A program made the translations under genes and the position numbers. A stretch of 64,000 nucleotides of DNA from Cupriavidus metallidurans CH34 (lineage in GTDB: Bacteria; Pseudomonadota; Gammaproteobacteria; Burkholderiales; Burkholderiaceae). The stretch covers positions 1,054,001-1,118,000 of the forward strand of contig NC_007974.2 of the NCBI RefSeq assembly GCF_000196015.1. Reading direction: 5' to 3'. Below, one piece after another: positions 59,398-64,000 of this stretch. The notes below the pieces were generated by a model that saw only the letters and a list, made by a program, of their open reading frames with translations, made no database searches and was not told the DNA's origin. Position 1 is the first letter of the stretch. Each line of letters begins with the position of its first letter.

Positions 59398-61369
59398 CAA
59401 GCTGCGCCTCGGCCTGGGCGACATCGGCGCCCTGCTCGCGCCGACGCCCGGCCGGGCGGCCGCCACCACCCGTATCACCGTGGCGAGCGTGCTGACGGTG
59501 CTCGTCACCGCCATCTACGGCACGCCGGAAGCCGCTATCTCTGCCTACGTCATCTTCTTCATCAACCGGGAAGATCGCACCGTCAGCATCGTGATGAGTG
59601 TGGCAGCGTTGGTGCTGGTCAGCCTGATCATTGGCCTGGTGATCGTGCTGGCCAACTTCAGTGTCGACGATTCGCTGCGGCGGCTGGCCTTCATGGCCGT
59701 CCTGTCGGCCGCGCTGCTGTTTCTCACGTCGGCCAGCAAGCTTCGGCCGATCGGCGCCATCGTGGCAATGATCATCGGCTTCGGGCTCGATGAACTCGGA
59801 CTGGTCCCGGGCGGAGAGGCCGCCACGCGCGCCCTGCTCTACGCGTGGCTGATGGTAGCGATTCCGATTGGCGTGAATGTAGCGGTCAATCTCGTGATGG
59901 GACCTTCGCCACGCCGGTTGGCGGGCGACCGGCTCGCCCATTGCCTGCGCATGGCTGCTGCCAGCCTGCGACAGGAGGACGCCGCCCCGGCCATGCTCGT
60001 CCCGCTGCTGCGCGACGGCACGCAACCCGTCGGCATGTGGCTGAAGCTGGCGAAGATCGAGGGGCTGTCCCGCGCCGAAGACCTTGCGGCGCTGCGACGG
60101 GCCGCCGCGTCGACCACGGCCATTCTGATCGCCGCCGACATGGCGCTCCGGCAGCCGAACGCCCGCTTGCCGGCCGCCTTCCGCACCCCGATTGCGGACA
60201 CGCTCGATCAGATGGCGGCGATGCTCCAGGCGGGCGGCTACCCGGTGGAAATCACGCTGGCGCTTCCCGCGCTCGAATCGCTCGCGCCAGTGCAGCAGGC
60301 CATCGCCGTGGAACTGCGTGACGCCATCGTCGGCTTCACCGATGCGGATGCACCGAGCGCACAGGCCAACGCGGCCCTCGCCGAGGCCCCCAACGCAACG
60401 GAAGAGAAAAAAGGCGGATTCCTCAGCGCGGATGCCTTCACGAATCCCGAGCACATCCGCTACGCGCTCAAGACCACCGGCGCGGCAATGTTCTGCTACG
60501 TGCTCTACCAGCAACTGAACTGGCCTGGCATCCATACCTGCTTCATCACGGTCTACCTGGTATCGCTGTCGACCGCGGCCGAAACGGTCGAAAAGCTCTC
60601 GCTGCGGCTGGCTGGCTGCCTGATCGGCGCGCTGATCGGCACTGCCGCGCTGGTCTATGTCGTACCGTCGATCGATTCCGTCGGTGGGCTCCTGATGCTG
60701 GTCTTCACGGGCACATGGGTAGCCGCCTGGGTCGCGCAGGGGTCGCCCCGTATCTCGTATGCGGGCTTCCAGATCGCGTTCGCGTTCTACCTCTGCGTGA
60801 TTCAGGGAGCCGGACCCGGCTACGACCTGACGATTGCGCGGGACCGGACCATCGGCATCGTGATCGGCAATCTGGTGACATTCCTGGTCTTCACGCGCAT
60901 CTGGCCGGTCAGCATTTCAGGGCGGATCGAAGCCGCGCTCCATGACATGGTGCGGCAATGGCGGCAACTAATTGCCACGCCGCGGCGCGAAGCACAGCGG
61001 CAAAACGCCGCCGCCGCGTTGGCGCTGCATGGCGCCATCACGCAGGACCTGATCCTGGCCAGATATGAGCCGGCATTGGTCGGCCCCGGCACTGACTGGA
61101 TCGAGGCCCGCCAGCGCCATCTGGCAACGCTGGACGCCGTAGCCGGTCCGCTTTTTCTGCTGGCGGAGCGATTTCCGGGCGATCCGGAGGTCGATCGACG
61201 TCTGCAGGCCGTTCGCATGGATGGCCACGCGCCCGTAACAAGCGCGGCCCCGCTTTCTCCGCAGCATTCCCCGCGCGACGCGCTGCTCGCCCTGGTTGAC
61301 CGGCATCTCGCCGCTCCGCGCCAGGACGATCCGCCGGCCGCCGCCACCGGATCACCGTTGCATGCCTAG
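59378..61369 (+). CDS. FUSC-family inner-membrane transporter (MdtO/AaeB-like)
   Basis: 663 residues. Two blocks of hydrophobic segments (about residues 25-175 and 350-500) flank cytoplasmic domains: the FUSC layout of fusaric-acid and aromatic-acid exporters. Recognisable parts are RITVASVLTVLVTAIYGTPEAAISAYVIFFINREDRTVSIVM and the second-block TCFITVYLVSLSTAAETVEKLSLRLAGCLIGALIGTAALVYVVPSID. It would be the energised pump for aromatic acids or similar toxic compounds. Starts 20 bases before the adaptor stop. Confidence 0.88.
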   Translation: MAQPAADKLRLGLGDIGALLAPTPGRAAATTRITVASVLTVLVTAIYGTPEAAISAYVIFFINREDRTVSIVMSVAALVLVSLIIGLVIVLANFSVDDSLRRLAFMAVLSAALLFLTSASKLRPIGAIVAMIIGFGLDELGLVPGGEAATRALLYAWLMVAIPIGVNVAVNLVMGPSPRRLAGDRLAHCLRMAAASLRQEDAAPAMLVPLLRDGTQPVGMWLKLAKIEGLSRAEDLAALRRAAASTTAILIAADMALRQPNARLPAAFRTPIADTLDQMAAMLQAGGYPVEITLALPALESLAPVQQAIAVELRDAIVGFTDADAPSAQANAALAEAPNATEEKKGGFLSADAFTNPEHIRYALKTTGAAMFCYVLYQQLNWPGIHTCFITVYLVSLSTAAETVEKLSLRLAGCLIGALIGTAALVYVVPSIDSVGGLLMLVFTGTWVAAWVAQGSPRISYAGFQIAFAFYLCVIQGAGPGYDLTIARDRTIGIVIGNLVTFLVFTRIWPVSISGRIEAALHDMVRQWRQLIATPRREAQRQNAAAALALHGAITQDLILARYEPALVGPGTDWIEARQRHLATLDAVAGPLFLLAERFPGDPEVDRRLQAVRMDGHAPVTSAAPLSPQHSPRDALLALVDRHLAAPRQDDPPAAATGSPLHA

Positions 61370-62924
61370 AACAGGATTACCGATTTTCCCGCTGATGCTG
61401 CTCGGCGCCAGCCTTGCCGGTTGCGCGACGGCGTCGCTCGACCTTGCGCCGGAGCAGCCCGATCGTCCGTGGCAGCCTACGACCACGGCATCCGGAGAAC
61501 TCGTGCCGGGCAAGCCCTCCGCAACGGCCAACACCGGCAAGCCGGCCGACTACCGGCTGCCAGCCAATTCGGCGCTGGCGTCGATCACACCGCCAGCGGC
61601 ACTCGATCCGGCGTATCCCTACACGTTGCCCGAGCTGATCGACATGGCCGAATCGGCGAATCCGATAACACGCGTGGCCTGGAACGATGCACGCAACGCC
61701 GCGCTGGCTGCGGGGATCGCGAAGAGTAGCTATCTGCCGCAGATCTCCGCTTCCGCGCTGGGCGGCTACCAGAATGGGCACGGTTCGGTATCGGGCGCAC
61801 TCGGATCGGTCGGCACAAATTCGTCTGGCCACGGCGGCGTGGGCGTGCTGTCGCTGCAATGGCTGCTGTTCGATTTCGGCGAGCGCGCGGGCATTGTCGA
61901 AGCCGCCGAACAGACTTCGCTCGCGGCAAACATTGCGTTCACGGCCGCCCACCAGCGCATCATCCACGACGTCAGCGTGGCGTTCTACCGCTATCAGGCA
62001 GCGCGCACCCGCGCGGGCACCGTGCAGCAGGCCATGGAAAACGCCGATGCCGTGCTGGCAGCCGCCAAGTCCCGCTTTCAGCGCGGTATCGGTACCGTTG
62101 TGGAAGTTGCCCAGGCCACACAGAACCGCGCGCAGACCAACCTGGCGATGGTGCAGGCGCGGGGCGCGGAGACCGATGCCTACCTGGCGCTGGTCACCGC
62201 GATCGGCATCTCGCCATTGTCGAAGCCGCGTATCGCCGAGATGCCAGTCCGTCCGCTGTCGCCGGCGCTGCATAGCTCCGTCGAGCAGATCGTGGAATCA
62301 GCCATCGCGCGGCGACCCGACGTGCTGGGCGCCTACGCAATCGAGCGGGCCAGCCAGGCCAAGGTCAAGGCGGCCGAAGCCGAATTCCTGCCCAAGGTGT
62401 TCATGTCGGCGTTCACGTCGTATGCGTCGGGCGGGTCTTCGATTACGGCGATCCCCTCGGTGGCCCAGCAGGCGCCAACCGTGAACCTGAATGGCTACCG
62501 CTATGGCGCCAGCGTGTTCCTCGGCATTACCGTGCCGATCTACGACGGCGGGCTGCGGTCGGCGGTGCTGACGCAGGCGCGCAACGACGCCGACAGCGCG
62601 TCGACCAAACTCACGCGGGCCAAGGAAGAATCGGTGCGGCAGGTTGTGGTCAGTCAGAGCGCGCTCGAAACCAGCCTTGCGGCATACGAAGCCGCCAAGG
62701 CCCTGGCCGACGCCGCCCAGATCACGTACGACGCCGCGTTCGCGGCCTACCGCAAGGGCGTCGGCACGGTCACGGATGCCAACCTGGCCCAGAACCAGCT
62801 ACTGCTGGCGCGGAATGCATCGGCCGACGCTTACAGTGGCGCGCTATCGGCGGCAGCCGCGCTGGCCCTGGCCACGGGAGCGGTCGGCGCGACACCTGAG
62901 CCGGGCGGCTGGGCACCGCGCTGA
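61362..62924 (+). CDS. outer-membrane efflux channel lipoprotein (TolC/OprM-like, MdtP-like)
   Basis: 520 residues from ATG at 61362, overlapping the FUSC stop. The lipoprotein signal is MPRTGLPIFPLMLLGASLAGC, with Cys21 as the lipidated residue. The mature protein has two OEP repeats: first TLPELIDMAESANPITRVAWNDARNAALAAGIAKSSYLPQISA, second EQIVESAIARRPDVLGAYAIERASQAKVKAAEAEFLPKVFM, with long helices and short strands. It forms the trimeric outer-membrane duct of the operon. Confidence 0.92.
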   Translation: MPRTGLPIFPLMLLGASLAGCATASLDLAPEQPDRPWQPTTTASGELVPGKPSATANTGKPADYRLPANSALASITPPAALDPAYPYTLPELIDMAESANPITRVAWNDARNAALAAGIAKSSYLPQISASALGGYQNGHGSVSGALGSVGTNSSGHGGVGVLSLQWLLFDFGERAGIVEAAEQTSLAANIAFTAAHQRIIHDVSVAFYRYQAARTRAGTVQQAMENADAVLAAAKSRFQRGIGTVVEVAQATQNRAQTNLAMVQARGAETDAYLALVTAIGISPLSKPRIAEMPVRPLSPALHSSVEQIVESAIARRPDVLGAYAIERASQAKVKAAEAEFLPKVFMSAFTSYASGGSSITAIPSVAQQAPTVNLNGYRYGASVFLGITVPIYDGGLRSAVLTQARNDADSASTKLTRAKEESVRQVVVSQSALETSLAAYEAAKALADAAQITYDAAFAAYRKGVGTVTDANLAQNQLLLARNASADAYSGALSAAAALALATGAVGATPEPGGWAPR

Positions 62925-62931
62925 GCGCTGA

Positions 62932-63783
62932 CTACGCGCCCGCCAAGGGCTGCTCCGGTCCGATCATGACCACGAGACTGCCTACGTGGATGACGGACTC
63001 CTCGCCGATCCGGATGTCACCACCAAAAATCACGGCATTGGAGCGCAGGCGGTCGATGCGGACATCCAGCGTCAGTACCGTGTCGTAGGGAATGGTCCGA
63101 TGCACGGTAACGTCGCGCATCAGCCCGACCAGCACCTGCGCCGGCGAGGCGTTGTCCTGGCTCAGGCAGAACAGCGTGACGCCGGCCTGGCCGAACGACT
63201 CGATCGCCAGTGAGGCCGGATATGCGGCGGGCGGGTGCGCCCCCAGAATCGGGGATTCACGGTTGATGACCTTCGTGGCCAGGATGTGCTCACGCGGAGT
63301 GAAGCTGCGCACGGTGTCCAGCAGCAGGAATGGGTAGCGATGCGGCAGCAGGCGGGCGATGTCGGGATGCGTCAGCGCCGGTGCCTCGCTGGCAACGTCA
63401 CATTCGAGCGGCGCCGAAACCGGCTCCGCGTTCGGCACGCACACGATCGTGGCTTGCACACGCGCATTGCCCTGAACGTGCGCCACGGCAAGACACGTAA
63501 CCTGATCGCCGTCGCGCTCGACGATGGACACATCAAGTCCGACGACATCTCCGGGCACGACCACGCCGAGGTACTGAACCCGTTTCACGCGCCGCGCCCA
63601 GGCCTCCTGGCCGAACGCCTGACCGGCCAGCGCCGCGGCCATGATCAACATGCGATCGAGCATCAACGCACCGGGGTAAACGGGATTGCCAGGGTAGTGA
63701 CCCAGCGCGAACAGATCGGTACCGCTGACAAACAGCTGGTCGCGCAGCGCAGTGGCCGCGCAGGGAATCTCGGAATGCGACAT
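62932..63783 (-). CDS. double-hotdog FabZ-like 3-hydroxyacyl-ACP dehydratase
   Basis: About 283 residues from ATG at 63783 (MSHSEIPCAATALRDQLFV); a longer frame upstream is not supported. Two FabZ-like hotdog domains in tandem: the first carries LFALGHYPGNPVYPGALMLDRM, the second LLPHRYPFLLLDTVRSF, the active-site HxxxxP/PHRYPF motifs of FabZ-type dehydratases. Single-domain FabZ is about 150 residues; this fusion resembles dehydratases in aryl-polyene or specialised fatty-acid pathways. It is convergent with the efflux operon (7 bases between stops). No other biosynthetic gene is visible before the window ends. Confidence 0.75.
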   Translation of the reverse strand: MSHSEIPCAATALRDQLFVSGTDLFALGHYPGNPVYPGALMLDRMLIMAAALAGQAFGQEAWARRVKRVQYLGVVVPGDVVGLDVSIVERDGDQVTCLAVAHVQGNARVQATIVCVPNAEPVSAPLECDVASEAPALTHPDIARLLPHRYPFLLLDTVRSFTPREHILATKVINRESPILGAHPPAAYPASLAIESFGQAGVTLFCLSQDNASPAQVLVGLMRDVTVHRTIPYDTVLTLDVRIDRLRSNAVIFGGDIRIGEESVIHVGSLVVMIGPEQPLAGA

Positions 63784-64000
63784 GAGGAGGCTCGACAAGC
63801 AGGCGGAATGATCCGTCAGGCTAGAGCACCGAAGCAGCCCGCCGTTTGCGTTGACGCAATCTGATGCAATCTGGGCGATGCCCCGGGGGCCAGGCTTGGG
63901 AATACCGCTGTCCGCGTTCGAGCCATCCGTCACATGGCCGGCACGTGTCTGTTAGCCGTCACTGGAACGCGTCGTCCATCTGCCTGGCACGCTTCACATC
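63784..64000. other. end of window, no gene seen
   Basis: The last 217 bases carry the upstream region of the dehydratase gene. Nothing else is supported; a gene could start just beyond the edge. Confidence 0.5.

Overview
The window is GC-rich chromosomal DNA whose gene content (Bug/TctC solute-binding proteins, CzcA-type efflux, branched-chain ABC cassettes, an H-NS-like protein, an IS30 element) points to a betaproteobacterium of the Burkholderiaceae, most likely Cupriavidus or Ralstonia. That assignment is inferred from families and gene order; no rRNA or tRNA gene was seen. A nearly canonical XerCD dif site at 40708-40735 suggests the window lies at the replication terminus of its replicon.

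Layout. 1-5.9 kb: the tail of a Bug binding protein, an acyl-CoA dehydrogenase, a 3-hydroxyisobutyrate-dehydrogenase-like reductase, an MHYT-GGDEF-EAL c-di-GMP protein, a small secreted repeat protein and an H-NS-like protein. 5.9-7.4 kb: an IS30-family element splits a gene for a small secreted protein. 7.6-14.4 kb: a heavy-metal locus (CzcR-like regulator, CzcS-like kinase, CzcA, CzcB) that is damaged twice: the regulator carries an in-frame TAG near its end, and czcB is cut by a transposon. 14.4-21.2 kb: a complete 6.76-kb Tn3-family transposon (tnpA, tnpR, a three-subsite res, 38-bp inverted repeats) carrying an unusual cargo: a DksA/TraR protein, a tandem universal stress protein and a SulP anion transporter. 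Its right end cuts the next gene, a branched-chain ABC binding protein, inside its export signal. The 5-bp flanks are not a direct repeat, so a rearrangement is likely. 21.2-28.6 kb: the rest of that ABC operon (LivHMGF-like) with a carbamoylase/hydantoinase-type hydrolase and an M81 (MlrC-like) metallopeptidase.

28.6-31.4 kb: a TetR repressor divergent from a PaaI-like thioesterase, a RibD/DHFR-like reductase and an uncharacterised protein made of short AG-x-x-I repeats that probably folds as a beta-helix. 31.4-33.4 kb: a graveyard of broken genes (CdiA/FhaB-type exoprotein fragment, IS6 fragment, decayed ISNCY transposase). 33.4-40.7 kb: a complete-looking filamentous (inovirus) prophage integrated at dif, with Rep, Zot/pI, a pIII-like adhesin, a pVI-like protein, a major coat protein, a string of very small overlapping hydrophobic genes, a ssDNA-binding protein, a divergent HTH-like regulator with twin operators, and an intergenic region of nested hairpins.

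40.8-47.1 kb: an iron-uptake cell-surface-signalling cluster (FecI-like sigma factor, FecR-like anti-sigma, two paralogous TonB-dependent siderophore receptors of which only one has the signalling STN domain). 47.8-56.8 kb: an organic-acid catabolic cluster (two Bug proteins, acyl-CoA ligase, AraC and LysR regulators, MHS-type MFS transporter, M20 amidohydrolase). 56.9-63.8 kb: a PilZ protein, a four-gene efflux operon resembling ytcA-mdtN-mdtO-mdtP, and a double-hotdog FabZ-like dehydratase.

All calls were made by reading the sequence and recognising motifs; no database search was run.
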